The notes: generated from the sequence alone by a model not told the origin. DNA of 64,000 nt from Nitratireductor alexandrii (GCF_004000215.1 NZ_RBVY01000003.1:354970-418969), one strand, 5' to 3'; shown: positions 1-8,521, numbered from the stretch's first letter. Translations and numbers: made by a program.

Positions 1-208
1 CGACCTGGGCGATGCCGCCGGCGCAGGCGTCGTAATCGGCCACGGACCATTTGTAGACCGGAATGCCGGTTTCGGCGTTGAAGCCCTGCGCCGCCTCGTC
101 ATTGCCGGCATAGTTGGCCGCTACGTTGCAGCCCGCCTGTTTGAGCGCGACGGCGATTGCCGCCCCGATGCCGCGCGTTCCCCCGGTGACGATCGCGGTT
201 CTGGCCAT
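1..208 (-). CDS. phaB: acetoacetyl-CoA reductase, partial (C-terminus lies beyond the left edge)
   Basis: This is the N-terminal 69 residues of an NADPH-dependent acetoacetyl-CoA reductase, which makes (R)-3-hydroxybutyryl-CoA, the monomer for PHB synthesis. The fragment begins MARTAIVTGG and carries the short-chain dehydrogenase nucleotide motif TGGTRGIG at residues 8-15. The ATG at 208 follows a strong AGGAGA ribosome site. It lies 125 bp downstream of phaA on the same strand, the usual phaA-phaB order. FabG is the main alternative for such a short fragment; the phaA and phaR neighbours favour PhaB. Confidence 0.88.
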   Translation of the reverse strand, partial: MARTAIVTGGTRGIGAAIAVALKQAGCNVAANYAGNDEAAQGFNAETGIPVYKWSVADYDACAGGIAQV

Positions 209-333
209 TTGGTTCTCCTCCCTGTCTGCGGAGAGGCTGACGGTTCACGACGGCTGGCGAAGTGCGGGGTCGGAAGCCGCTTCGCTCTTTTTCCGCCGCT
301 CCCGCGCGCCGCCCCCTCTTTTCTGCCGTTTGC

Positions 334-1521
334 TTAGTTCATCGCTTCCACGCACATGGCGACCCCCATGCCGCCGCCGATGCACAAGGTGGCAAGGCCC
401 TTCTTCGCACCGCGCCGCTGCATCTCGTGCACCAGCGTGTTGAAGATGCGCGCGCCCGAGGCGCCGATCGGATGGCCGATCGCGATCGCGCCGCCATTGA
501 CGTTCACGATGTCCGGATCCCAGCCCATATCCTTGTTGACCGCGCAGGCCTGTGCGGCGAAGGCCTCGTTGGCCTCGACCATGTCGAGATCCGCTGCCTT
601 CCAGCCGGCCCGTTCGAGCGCCTTGCGCGAGGCCGGGATCGGTCCCGTCCCCATCACCTTGGGATCGACGCCGGCGGTCGCCCACGACACGATGCGCGCC
701 AGCGGCTTGACGCCGCGGCGGGTCGCCTCGTCCTCGCTCATCAGCAGCGCCGCGGCTGCGCCGTCGTTGATACCCGACGCGTTCGCGGCCGTCACGGAGC
801 CCTCCTTGTCGAAGGCCGGCCGCAGCTTCTGCATGGCCTCGATGGTCGCGCCGTGGCGAATATATTCGTCGGCGTCGACCACGATGTCGCCCTTGCGCGT
901 CTTGATCGTCACGGCGACGATCTCGTCCTTGAACTTGCCGGCCTTTTGGGCGGCTTCCGCCTTGTTTTGCGAGGCGAGCGCGAACTGGTCCTGGTCGTCG
1001 CGGGAAATCTGGAACTGGCGCGCCACGTTCTCCGCCGTCACGCCCATGTGATAGCCGTTGAACGCATCCCACAACCCGTCCCGGATCATGGTGTCGATCA
1101 TGGCGTAGTCGCCCATCTTCACGCCGGCGCGCAGATGCTGGCAATGCGGCGACAGCGACATCGATTCCTGGCCGCCCGCCACGATGATCCGGGCATCGCC
1201 GCTGGCGATCTGCTGCATGCCCACGGCAATCGCCCGCAGACCCGATCCACACACCTGGTTGAGCCCCCAGGCGCTGGTTTCCTTGGGCATGCCGGCCGCC
1301 ATCGAGGCCTGGCGCGCGGGGTTCTGGCCTTGGCCGGCCGTAAGCACCTGCCCCAGGATCACCTCGTCGACTTCGGCCGGCTCGACACCGGCCCGCGCCA
1401 GCACTTCCTTGAGCACGACCGCGCCCAAATCGTGCGCGGGCGTGGTGGCGAACGCGCCGTTGAAGGAACCGACCGCGGTGCGCGCGGCACTGGCGATGAC
1501 GATGGAAGGCGAAGCGGACAT
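334..1521 (-). CDS. phaA: acetyl-CoA acetyltransferase (beta-ketothiolase)
   Basis: A 395-residue cytosolic thiolase condensing two acetyl-CoA into acetoacetyl-CoA, the first step of PHB synthesis. All catalytic landmarks are present: nucleophile Cys91 in QVCGSG, His350 in GHPIGASG and Cys380 in CIGGGMG. The start at 1521 (MSASPSIV) was chosen because AGGGAGACCAGG sits just upstream; an in-frame ATG 24 bp earlier lacks a good site and adds residues outside the family fold. It is probably co-transcribed with phaB and is divergent from phaR, so the 233-bp spacer likely holds promoters for both. Confidence 0.95.
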   Translation of the reverse strand: MSASPSIVIASAARTAVGSFNGAFATTPAHDLGAVVLKEVLARAGVEPAEVDEVILGQVLTAGQGQNPARQASMAAGMPKETSAWGLNQVCGSGLRAIAVGMQQIASGDARIIVAGGQESMSLSPHCQHLRAGVKMGDYAMIDTMIRDGLWDAFNGYHMGVTAENVARQFQISRDDQDQFALASQNKAEAAQKAGKFKDEIVAVTIKTRKGDIVVDADEYIRHGATIEAMQKLRPAFDKEGSVTAANASGINDGAAAALLMSEDEATRRGVKPLARIVSWATAGVDPKVMGTGPIPASRKALERAGWKAADLDMVEANEAFAAQACAVNKDMGWDPDIVNVNGGAIAIGHPIGASGARIFNTLVHEMQRRGAKKGLATLCIGGGMGVAMCVEAMN

Positions 1522-1548
1522 CCTGGTCTCCCTGTGTGCGGGCATATC

Positions 1549-1561
1549 GCAACTTTGTTGC
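1549..1561. promoter_or_regulatory. dyad GCAAC-TTT-GTTGC upstream of phaA
   Basis: A 13-bp dyad with perfect 5-bp arms (GCAAC/GTTGC) around TTT, 28 bp upstream of the phaA start in the phaA/phaR spacer. The position suits an operator or the promoter edge of phaAB. Binding by PhaR is inferred from context only. A second palindrome, CGACATGTCG, lies at 1702-1711 nearer phaR. Confidence 0.4.
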
Positions 1562-1642
1562 CCGTAGCTTGGCGCGAGTCAAATTCGAAATGCGCGGCAC
1601 GGCGCCTCGCCCTGGCGAAAGCCCGGGCTGGCCGCGCGCTCT

Positions 1643-1660
1643 TTCCTGCGGTGCACAAAT
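1643..1660. promoter_or_regulatory. candidate PhaR-type site between phaA and phaR
   Basis: The sequence TTCCTGCGGTGCACAAAT has the core TGC-GGT-GCA with an A-rich right flank. It resembles the dyads upstream of bdhA (14785-14801), of the TRAP operon (35037-35055) and of pyc (63583-63600). PhaR proteins are known to bind TGC/GCA-rich dyads and to control their own genes. Assigning this site to PhaR is inference; the core alone occurs often by chance in GC-rich DNA. Confidence 0.35.
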
Positions 1661-1754
1661 CGCTTTTCATTGATGCGGCTTTGCGCATATCCTGAAATAT
1701 GCGACATGTCGTAACCGCTGACGAAGCATCGTTTCGGCAATCTGGGAGGTTCGC

Positions 1755-2369
1755 GTGCCTGGCAAGGACGATCCGGTGATCATCAAGAAATACGCCAACC
1801 GCCGCCTCTACAATACGGGCACGTCCACCTATGTAACGCTCGAGGACCTGGCCGAAATGGTCAAGCGCGGCGAGGATTTCACCGTCCAGGACGCCAAGTC
1901 CGGCGAGGATATCACCCATCCCGTGCTGACACAGATCATTTTCGAACTGGAAAACAAGGACGGGCAGAACATGCTGCCCGTGTCCTTCCTGCGGCAGCTG
2001 ATCTCGTTTTACGGCGACCAGATGCAGATGATCGTGCCCAGTTTTCTCGAACAGTCGATGTACGCCTTCGCCAAGGAGCAGGAGCGCTTTCGCGAGCAGA
2101 TGAAGGATGCCATCGGCAAGACTCCGATGGACATGATGGGCATGTCCACGCCGATAAAGGCGATCGAGGAGCAAACCCGCCGCAACATGGAAATCTTCCA
2201 GAACGCGATGCGCATGTTCACGCCCTTTCCCACGGGCATGTCGCCGGAGGCTGGCGAAACCGTCGAGCAGACATCGCCCGAAACCGAGGGAGCGTCCGAC
2301 GATCTGCGCGATTTGAAGGAGCAGATCGCCGCCATGCAGCGCAAGATCGATTCGATGGACAAAAGCTGA
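1755..2369 (+). CDS. phaR: polyhydroxyalkanoate synthesis repressor PhaR (AniA)
   Basis: A 204-residue regulator that binds both PHB and DNA and adjusts granule-protein synthesis and carbon flow to PHB level. The N-terminal DNA-binding domain is unmistakable: IIKKYANRRLYNT at about residues 9-21, continuing to about residue 65. The PHB-accumulation domain follows (VSFLRQLISFYGDQMQ at about 76-91), then a long helical region. The C-terminus is acidic and ends in a short predicted coiled coil. Translation starts at GTG 1755 after GGGAGG. It is divergent from phaA. Confidence 0.95.
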   Translation: MPGKDDPVIIKKYANRRLYNTGTSTYVTLEDLAEMVKRGEDFTVQDAKSGEDITHPVLTQIIFELENKDGQNMLPVSFLRQLISFYGDQMQMIVPSFLEQSMYAFAKEQERFREQMKDAIGKTPMDMMGMSTPIKAIEEQTRRNMEIFQNAMRMFTPFPTGMSPEAGETVEQTSPETEGASDDLRDLKEQIAAMQRKIDSMDKS

Positions 2370-2522
2370 GCCGCGCCGCCCGCCACGACGACGATATCCG
2401 GGCGATCATCGCCAATCCCGGCACCATCCCCTCCCGATCGGTGAAACTATTTCGACCGAACGCGCCGTATGGAAGCGGCTGCGGGTCGAATAGACCGGTC
2501 GACGTGGAAACGGGAGAATCCG

Positions 2523-2954
2523 ATGAGCGACCTCAGACTTGAAACCGCCAACACCGTCATCGCGACCGCCTTTGCCAAGGGCGCCGAAAACGGCCTGAAA
2601 CCGCTCGCGGTCGCCGTGCTCGACGCCGGCGGGCACCTCGTCGCCTTCCAGCGTCAGGATCTCTCCTCGCTGATGCGTTTCCAGATCGCGTTCGGCAAGG
2701 CCTGGGGCGCGCTTGCGCTCGGCATGGGGTCGCGCGGCATCGACGCCATGGCGCGCGAACGCCCTCATTTCATGGCCGCACTGTCGGACGCTGCCGGTGG
2801 CCGCCTCGTTCCGGTACCCGGCGGCGTTCTGATGCGCGACGCGACCGGCCGCGTGCTCGGCGCCGTGGGCGTTACCGGCGATACGTCCGACAATGACGAA
2901 GCCGCCGCGATCGTCGGCATCGAGGCCGCCGGCCTCGTCGCGGACGGCGGCTGA
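2523..2954 (+). CDS. GlcG/HbpS-type heme-binding family protein (DUF336)
   Basis: A 143-residue protein of the GlcG/HbpS (DUF336) family. Features of the fold are the N-terminal helix ending in the hydrophobic strand PLAVAVLDAGGHLVAF, the central AFGKAWGALALG segment, and the glycine-rich VPGGVLMRDATGRVLGAVGVTG near the C-terminus. The ATG at 2523 follows GGGAGAATCCG; an upstream in-frame ATG at 2469 gives an atypical extension. Members include heme-binding proteins and glycolate-operon proteins of unclear function, so no substrate is assigned. No gene next to it explains its role. Confidence 0.75.
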   Translation: MSDLRLETANTVIATAFAKGAENGLKPLAVAVLDAGGHLVAFQRQDLSSLMRFQIAFGKAWGALALGMGSRGIDAMARERPHFMAALSDAAGGRLVPVPGGVLMRDATGRVLGAVGVTGDTSDNDEAAAIVGIEAAGLVADGG

Positions 2955-3246
2955 GAGGTCTGGTCGCCGGCCATTGGAAAGCCGTGGCAGCGCGCGTGTC
3001 GCCCGCCGCCACGGCAGGCCAGCCTCGATGGACTGCGGCGAAATCGTGCCGTGACCGCGGCCTTCGCCGGAGACTGGCGTGCGCCTCCGGGCAAATCGCG
3101 ACCGGCCGCCAAACTGTAACAAAATGTCCGCGAGGCCGTCTCCTTAACCGAGGCGGGACGAGTTCGGACGGCCGCGAATGGCGAAGCCGCTGCCGAAGAT
3201 CCGCCGTGCAAACCGACAAACCGGAGCAAGACACGGAGGCTGCCAG

Positions 3247-3483
3247 ATGCAAACACTCCAGGATGAACGCACAAATCGTCAAATCATCACGATCTACGCG
3301 CCGATCTTCATGGAGAAGCTGGAAAGGCTCGAAAGACGCGGACAAGGCCATTGCCTGGAAGCGGTCGAGCTTCGAAAAACCCTCGCGCTGATAGACCGCG
3401 CGCAGGCCCGATCCCGCCTTGAAGACGACGCCCGCCGTTTCTCGTCGCAACGTGACGGGGGCGCACCGACCCGACCAAGTTGA
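3247..3483 (+). CDS. small hypothetical protein before the CYTH-CHAD gene
   Basis: A possible 78-residue protein that I do not recognise. It starts at ATG 3247 after a good GGAGG site with 7-nt spacing and ends 16 bp before the next gene, which suggests translational coupling. The predicted product is helical and charged (MEKLERLERRGQGH, RKTLALIDRAQARS), with no signal peptide or membrane segment. Codon third positions are less GC-rich than in neighbouring genes, which weakens the case. If it is not a gene, 2955-3499 is one long leader. Confidence 0.4.
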   Translation: MQTLQDERTNRQIITIYAPIFMEKLERLERRGQGHCLEAVELRKTLALIDRAQARSRLEDDARRFSSQRDGGAPTRPS

Positions 3484-3499
3484 CGATGGCGAGCGCTCC

Positions 3500-5056
3500 A
3501 TGTCGGTGAACCGCGAAATCGAATTGAAAGGGGCGATCCGATCCGAGTATCTCGACCGGGTCGAGACCCTTCCGGCAATCGAGCGACGCACGGTCGGGCG
3601 GACGACAACGAGAAAGCTCGTAACCGTCTATTTCGACACGCCAAATTATGCGCTGCGTCGGCTGGGTCTGTCGCTGCGGGTGCGCAAGGTCGGGCGCGCC
3701 TATGTGCAGTGCGTCAAGCAGGCGCACAAGAAACTGGGTGGCATTCTGGTGCGGACGGAGTGGGAAGGCCCGGTCCCGAGCCAGGCCCCTGCCATTTCGG
3801 TTATCGAGAACAAGGGCCTTCGGCGCCGGATAAAGCGCGTCGGAATCGAGCATTTGCAGCCCGTCTTTCGCACGGACGTTCTGCGTCGCTCGCGAACCCT
3901 CAAATTCGAAGACGGCAGCACGGCCTCGATCGATATCGACGTTGGCGACATCCTGGCTGGCGACGCCTCCGAACCGATCGGCGAATTCGAGTTGGAGCTC
4001 GAAACCGGTGCCCCCGAACGGATATTCGAACTCGCTTCCGAAATCGGCAAGGCGATCCCCTTTCGGCTTGCGGCGCCGAGCAAAGCCTCGCGCGGCTACG
4101 CGCTTTTGACCGGGGACGGGCCTCGACCGCGCAAATATGTCAAGGTCAAACTCGCCAGGGATGCGACCGTCGAGCAGGTCCTGACCGAGCTGGTTCAGCA
4201 CTGCCTCGATCATTTGCAGGCCAACGAAGCCGCCACGCTGGCTACCGACGACACCGAGGGCGTACACCAGATGCGTGTTGCGCTCAGGCGGATGCGCGCC
4301 GCGCTGCGGCTTTTCAAATCTACCCTTCCGGAGGATCAGTATGGCTGGGCCGCCCGCGAAGCGAAGTGGCTGACGGGCGAACTGTCTGAGGCGCGTGCAT
4401 GGGATGTCTTCAGCAATGAATTCCTGGCGCCCGTGGCGCGGCTTTACGGTGCGGAATGCGGCTTCGATACGCTGACGGCGGCCGTCGAGCAGGCAAGGCG
4501 GCGCAGCCGCCGGCGCGCGCGCGATGCCATCGGAACCGAGAGGTACACCGAGTTCTTGTTGCACCTCAGCGCCTGGCTCTCCGGCCAGGCCTGGCGCGAC
4601 CAGCCGGTTACGGAACGCACGACGCGCCTTCTCGATCCGATCGACTCCCATTGCGTGCAACTGCTGCAGAAGCGGGACCGGAGCGTGCGAAGGCGGGGGC
4701 GGGATATCGCAAACCTATCCGACGCCGCGCTTCACGAACTGCGCCTCGCGGTCAAGAAACTGCGCTATGCGGTGGACTTTTTCGAGGGTCTCTATTCGAA
4801 AAAGCAGGTGAAGGCCTATCGCAAGCATCTTGCCGGCTTCCAGGACGGGCTTGGATATCTGAACGATGTCGCGGCTGCGGACACGCTCCTTCGCGACCTG
4901 GCTCTCACCGGCGGCGATCGAACGCCTCCGGCCTGGGTTCACGCAGGCGGCCTGACCGTCGGCTGGCATCGCCATGCCGCGATCGCGGCCAAGGAACGCC
5001 TGGTCGAGACCATGACGGGCTTCCTGCGCACCGAACCGTTCTGGCATGGCGGATGA
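3500..5056 (+). CDS. CYTH and CHAD domain protein, probable inorganic triphosphatase
   Basis: A 518-residue two-domain protein. The N-terminal CYTH domain (about 1-200) has the ExExK signature as E6, E8 and K10 and alternating charged strands of the triphosphate tunnel fold. The CHAD domain (about 225-505) is helical with conserved His and Arg residues, beginning near HQMRVALRRMRAALR at about residue 255. CYTH enzymes hydrolyse triphosphate compounds; CHAD domains bind polyphosphate and are reported on polyphosphate granules. The ATG at 3500 is chosen because ExExK then falls at the N-terminus as usual; an earlier in-frame ATG (3419) adds 27 atypical residues. It heads a run with pit, a PhoU-like gene and ppk2. 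Confidence 0.85.
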   Translation: MSVNREIELKGAIRSEYLDRVETLPAIERRTVGRTTTRKLVTVYFDTPNYALRRLGLSLRVRKVGRAYVQCVKQAHKKLGGILVRTEWEGPVPSQAPAISVIENKGLRRRIKRVGIEHLQPVFRTDVLRRSRTLKFEDGSTASIDIDVGDILAGDASEPIGEFELELETGAPERIFELASEIGKAIPFRLAAPSKASRGYALLTGDGPRPRKYVKVKLARDATVEQVLTELVQHCLDHLQANEAATLATDDTEGVHQMRVALRRMRAALRLFKSTLPEDQYGWAAREAKWLTGELSEARAWDVFSNEFLAPVARLYGAECGFDTLTAAVEQARRRSRRRARDAIGTERYTEFLLHLSAWLSGQAWRDQPVTERTTRLLDPIDSHCVQLLQKRDRSVRRRGRDIANLSDAALHELRLAVKKLRYAVDFFEGLYSKKQVKAYRKHLAGFQDGLGYLNDVAAADTLLRDLALTGGDRTPPAWVHAGGLTVGWHRHAAIAAKERLVETMTGFLRTEPFWHGG

Positions 5057-5122
5057 GGGCGTGAAGATGGCCGGTCGTGGCACAGCATTCCAGGCTTACG
5101 CGAAAAAACCGCTCGCCGACCG

Positions 5123-6163
5123 ATGAGCGCGGTCGTGGCCCTGATGATCGTCGGCGTGCTTATCGTGCTCGTGTACGACTATACGAACGGTTTGCAGGAC
5201 GCCGCCAACATGCTGGCGACAATCGTGGCGTCGCGGGCCACAACGCCCATCCAGGCGGCGATACTCGTCTGCGCGTTCACCTTTCTCGGACCCCTCCTCG
5301 GCGGCACGGCCGTCGCCAACACAATCGGCAATTTCGTCGACGTGACCGACCTGGAGACCGCCGCATCGCTGACGGTCGTGCTTGCCGGGCTTGCGGGCGC
5401 CGTCGCGTGGAACCTGGTCACCTGGTGGTTCGGCCTGCCGGCATCGTCGTCGCAGGCGCTCGTCGGCGGTCTCGTCGGCGCCGTCGTCGTCGCGGCCGGG
5501 CCGGACTACGTCGTCTGGGGGTTTTCCGCCATGGCGCGCGGGCAACTGACCGGTGTCACCAAGGTTTTGGGCGCCCTCCTCGTCTCGCCGGTCCTCGGCT
5601 TCCTCCTTGGCTGGGTGACCCATTGGATCATGAGTTTCGCCTTGCGCGGCGCGCGCCCTGGCGTCAACCGGTTTCTCCGTGGCATTCAATGGCTGACCAC
5701 GGCCGCGCTGGCCTTTTCCCACGGCACCAACGACGCGCAAAAAGGCATGGGCATCATCGCCATGCTGCTGGTGCTCGGCGGCGTCAATGCCGAATTCCGC
5801 GTGCCTTTGTGGGTTATCCTGGTCAGCGCGACGGCGATCGCGCTGGGCACGCTCGCGGGGGGATGGCGGATCGTGCGCACGCTGGGTTTCGGCATCTACA
5901 AGGTGCGGCCGATCCATGCGCTCGATGCCCAGCTGGCGTCGAGCGGCGTGATCCTGGCCGCTTCCGCCATCGGCGGGCCGGTATCGACCACGCAGGTGGT
6001 CAGCACCGCCATCATGGGCATCGGCGTCTCGGAACGGCCGAAATCCGTACGCTGGGGCACGGCCCAGCACATCGTCGGCACTTGGCTTGTCACCATGCCG
6101 GGGGCGGCCGCCGTATCGATCGGATTCTACGTCCTGATCCAGTTTTTCGCGCGAAATTTCTAG
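5123..6163 (+). CDS. pit: inorganic phosphate transporter, PiT family
   Basis: A 346-residue inner-membrane symporter for inorganic phosphate. It has about ten hydrophobic segments and the two family signature repeats: NGLQDAAN at residues 22-29, and SHGTNDAQKG near residue 200. The start at 5123 gives the signature its normal position, although the ribosome site is weak, so coupling to the gene 66 bp upstream is possible. It is followed after 39 bp by a PhoU-like DUF47 gene, the usual low-affinity Pit partner. Confidence 0.92.
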   Translation: MSAVVALMIVGVLIVLVYDYTNGLQDAANMLATIVASRATTPIQAAILVCAFTFLGPLLGGTAVANTIGNFVDVTDLETAASLTVVLAGLAGAVAWNLVTWWFGLPASSSQALVGGLVGAVVVAAGPDYVVWGFSAMARGQLTGVTKVLGALLVSPVLGFLLGWVTHWIMSFALRGARPGVNRFLRGIQWLTTAALAFSHGTNDAQKGMGIIAMLLVLGGVNAEFRVPLWVILVSATAIALGTLAGGWRIVRTLGFGIYKVRPIHALDAQLASSGVILAASAIGGPVSTTQVVSTAIMGIGVSERPKSVRWGTAQHIVGTWLVTMPGAAAVSIGFYVLIQFFARNF

Positions 6164-6202
6164 AAAAACGAAGCCGCGCATGGCCTGGAGAGGCAAAATT
6201 TG

Positions 6203-6976
6203 ATGGAAAATGACACAAAAGCGAAGCCCGCCACATCGACATCGCGATTTTCGCGGCTCTTGAACGCGATGTTTCCCCGCATGCCAGATTTTTACGGTCT
6301 GCTCGATGATCAGTCCGCTCTCGCCGTGCGCGCAACCGCCGAGCTCGTCGCCTTCATGGAAACCGGCGACGAGGTCAGGGCGACAGAAGTGCGCCGGCTC
6401 GAACACGAAGGCGACAAACTCAAGGCACGAAACATCGACGTGCTTCATCGCTCCTTTTCGACCCCGTTCGACCGCGAGGATATCCACCGGGCGATCACCG
6501 CCATCGACGACGGGCTCAACTACGCCAAGACCACGGTGCGCGAGATGGAGATCCTCGGGATCGAGCCGGACGCGCGCATGCTCGAGATGGCGCGGTTTCT
6601 GCACCAGGGCGCCACGGCGCTGCAATCGGGCTTCGGCAGGTTGAAATCGCGCCCCTCCGAGGCGGAACGCGACGCCGACGCCGTCCGAAAGACCGAACGC
6701 CGGGCCGAAAAAATCTATCGCAGGGCCATCGCCGAACTGTTCGATCCGCAACAATATGCGCGAGAATTGGCGGAACGGCGCAAGCAACCGGGAGAAGACT
6801 TGGGGCTTTTGCTCGAACCGATGGATCGGGTGGCGTGCGGCGCGGTCGTCCAGGGACTGTCCTTTGTCTTGGAAGCGTTGAAGCGTCGCGAGGTCTACCG
6901 GCACCTTTCCAACGCGTCCGACCACATGGCGCATGCCGGCGATGTCTTGCACGACATCGTCGTCAAGTCAGGCTGA
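6203..6976 (+). CDS. PhoU-like DUF47 family protein
   Basis: A 257-residue, almost wholly helical protein of the DUF47 (TIGR00153-like) family related to PhoU. Typical features are the N-terminal FYGLLDDQS segment, the EHEGDKLKARNIDVLHRSFSTPFDREDI block (about residues 69-96) and a repeated second helical bundle. Such proteins are commonly encoded with Pit transporters and are thought to modulate phosphate uptake. The ATG at 6203 is preceded by GGAGAGGC; a TTG directly before it is not needed. It sits between pit and ppk2 with short gaps, so one operon is likely. Confidence 0.85.
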   Translation: MENDTKAKPATSTSRFSRLLNAMFPRMPDFYGLLDDQSALAVRATAELVAFMETGDEVRATEVRRLEHEGDKLKARNIDVLHRSFSTPFDREDIHRAITAIDDGLNYAKTTVREMEILGIEPDARMLEMARFLHQGATALQSGFGRLKSRPSEAERDADAVRKTERRAEKIYRRAIAELFDPQQYARELAERRKQPGEDLGLLLEPMDRVACGAVVQGLSFVLEALKRREVYRHLSNASDHMAHAGDVLHDIVVKSG

Positions 6977-7013
6977 GAGACGCGGCGCAGTGACATAGCA
7001 AGGGGTTCGACGG

Positions 7014-7802
7014 ATGAGCGAGAAAGCCAGGAAAAACGAAAATCCCGACGCCGGCCGCTACAAGGAGACCCTGAGACGGCTTCAGGTCGAACTGGTCAAG
7101 CTGCAGCGACATCTGATCAAGAACGACCTTCAGATCCTCATCTTGTTCGAGGGTCGCGATGCAGCAGGCAAGGACGGCGTCATCAAGCGCATCACCCAGC
7201 ATCTAAGCCCGCGGGAAACCCGGGTCGTTGCGCTCGGCAAGCCGTCCGACCGAGACCGCCATTCCTGGTACTTCCAGCGCTACGTGCCGCATTTGCCGTC
7301 AACCCAGGAAATGGTGCTGATGAACCGCAGCTGGTACAACCGCGCCGGCGTCGAGCGCGTCATGGGCTATTGCAGCGACGACCAGGTTCAGGATTTCCTG
7401 AAATCCGTACTGCCCTTCGAGCAGATGCTGGTGGATGACGGCGTCCAGCTGTTCAAATATTACCTGGATATCTCAAAAAAGGAGCAGAAGCGCCGGCTCA
7501 GGGACCGTCGCGTCGATCCACTCAAGCAGTGGAAGATCAGTCCGATCGACAAAGTCGCGATCAAGCACTGGGACGATTACAGCGCCGCCCGCGACGAGAT
7601 GTTCGAGCGCACCCACAACGAGATCACGCCCTGGTATGTGGTGCGGGCCGATGACAAGAAACGCGCACGCCTCAATGTGATCCGTCATCTCATGTCGCTG
7701 GCCGAATGTCCCGACCGGGACGAGCACGCAGCCAGGCCGGATCCGGAAATCGTCTTCGCCTATGACGCAAGGCACCTCCAAAGCGGCGCGATTGCCCGGT
7801 AA
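7014..7802 (+). CDS. ppk2: polyphosphate kinase 2
   Basis: A 262-residue single-domain PPK2 that transfers phosphate between polyphosphate and nucleotides; many class I members favour making nucleoside triphosphates from polyphosphate. The P-loop FEGRDAAGKDG lies at residues 45-55 with Lys53. The second motif NRSWYNRAGVER is at about 104-115, and the lid region includes KKEQKRRLRDR. The length matches a one-domain enzyme. It is last in the cluster, 37 bp after the DUF47 gene, pointing to a role in storing or recovering phosphate brought in by Pit. Direction and nucleotide preference cannot be read from sequence. Confidence 0.93.
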   Translation: MSEKARKNENPDAGRYKETLRRLQVELVKLQRHLIKNDLQILILFEGRDAAGKDGVIKRITQHLSPRETRVVALGKPSDRDRHSWYFQRYVPHLPSTQEMVLMNRSWYNRAGVERVMGYCSDDQVQDFLKSVLPFEQMLVDDGVQLFKYYLDISKKEQKRRLRDRRVDPLKQWKISPIDKVAIKHWDDYSAARDEMFERTHNEITPWYVVRADDKKRARLNVIRHLMSLAECPDRDEHAARPDPEIVFAYDARHLQSGAIAR

Positions 7803-7899
7803 TGATCGAGGCCGTACCGACCCTCAGTGTTCGCTGAAACAGCGACGCATGCCGTGCGCGGCAAACGCAAGCCGATTGGCCGGCGTGCCGCTATAGCGT

Positions 7900-7985
7900 T
7901 CCCAGGCGAAGTGGAAGCCGGTTCGCCGTTCAAAAACGCGTTGGGACAATAAGGTGGAGCCGGTCTGCGTATCCGCGAAAAGCAG
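7900..7985. repeat. possible rhizobial palindromic intergenic element
   Basis: The spacer after ppk2 contains GGCGAA (7905-7910) and TTCGCC (7922-7927) as arms of a hairpin around GTGGAAGCCGG, followed by a CAAAAACGCGTTGGGACAA stretch. The order GAAGTGG, CCGGTTCGC, AAAACGCGTT, GACAA resembles palindromic intergenic elements common in Rhizobiales genomes, recalled from memory. I found no second copy in this window, so the repeat status is unproven. Confidence 0.3.
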
Positions 7986-7992
7986 AACGGTT

Positions 7993-8394
7993 CTAGTGAA
8001 AGCTGACGTCGCGGCCGGCCGAGCGGATCGACACCGAAAACCCGGCGATCAGATCGACCAGCGTAATCACCATCAGGATGAAGAACACCGAGTGCGCGGC
8101 ACCGCGCACCAGCAGGAATTCGACCAGAAAGGCGACGAAGACAAAGGTGGACAAGAGATGGTCGACCACCGACGCATTCGAGGTGCGGGTCGACTTCATG
8201 ATCTCCAGGAACAAGAACACCAAGCCGATCACGATCATCAGGTCGCCGAGCGTCATGGCAAAGACGCCGCCCGACATCATGGCGAGCGAGAAGATTTCCT
8301 GCGCCCAGGGATCGGCGCCGCCGCCGAACATGCCGGCAAGGCCGAGATTGTAGAGAATGAAGGGAATGATCAGCAGGGGGACGATGCCCAGCAT
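7993..8394 (-). CDS. conserved small integral membrane protein
   Basis: A 133-residue protein with four predicted membrane helices (starting MLGIVPLLIIPFILYNLGLA, then about residues 30-60, 75-100 and 103-120) and short polar loops. I do not recognise a named family. The ATG at 8394 has GGAG seven bases upstream, and the helix starts right after it; an in-frame start 21 bp earlier is less likely. It lies downstream of rpmF on the same strand but beyond a terminator, so it probably has its own promoter in 8395-8495. Confidence 0.65.
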   Translation of the reverse strand: MLGIVPLLIIPFILYNLGLAGMFGGGADPWAQEIFSLAMMSGGVFAMTLGDLMIVIGLVFLFLEIMKSTRTSNASVVDHLLSTFVFVAFLVEFLLVRGAAHSVFFILMVITLVDLIAGFSVSIRSAGRDVSFH

Positions 8395-8495
8395 GGCGCG
8401 GCTCCGTTGCGGCAAGGAACTTCTGGTTTCACCAAGAAGCGCGCCACGTCAAGACGATGGTGCCGCAACGTTACCCGCCTGCACCCGCATAAACG

Positions 8496-8521
8496 CAAAA
8501 AGACCGGCCGGAGCCGGTCTT
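8496..8521 (-). terminator. rho-independent terminator of rpmF
   Basis: Read on the minus strand, AGACCGGC and GCCGGTCT form a perfect 8-bp stem around a 4-nt loop (8501-8520), followed by TTTTTGCG. It lies 26 bp after the rpmF stop codon. Confidence 0.85.

Noticed and set aside
7317-7352. Asn instead of Asp before RSWYNRAG in PPK2 as a broken Walker B
   Set aside because: Asn at this position is, to my knowledge, found in other PPK2 proteins, and the remaining motifs are intact, so inactivity is not claimed.
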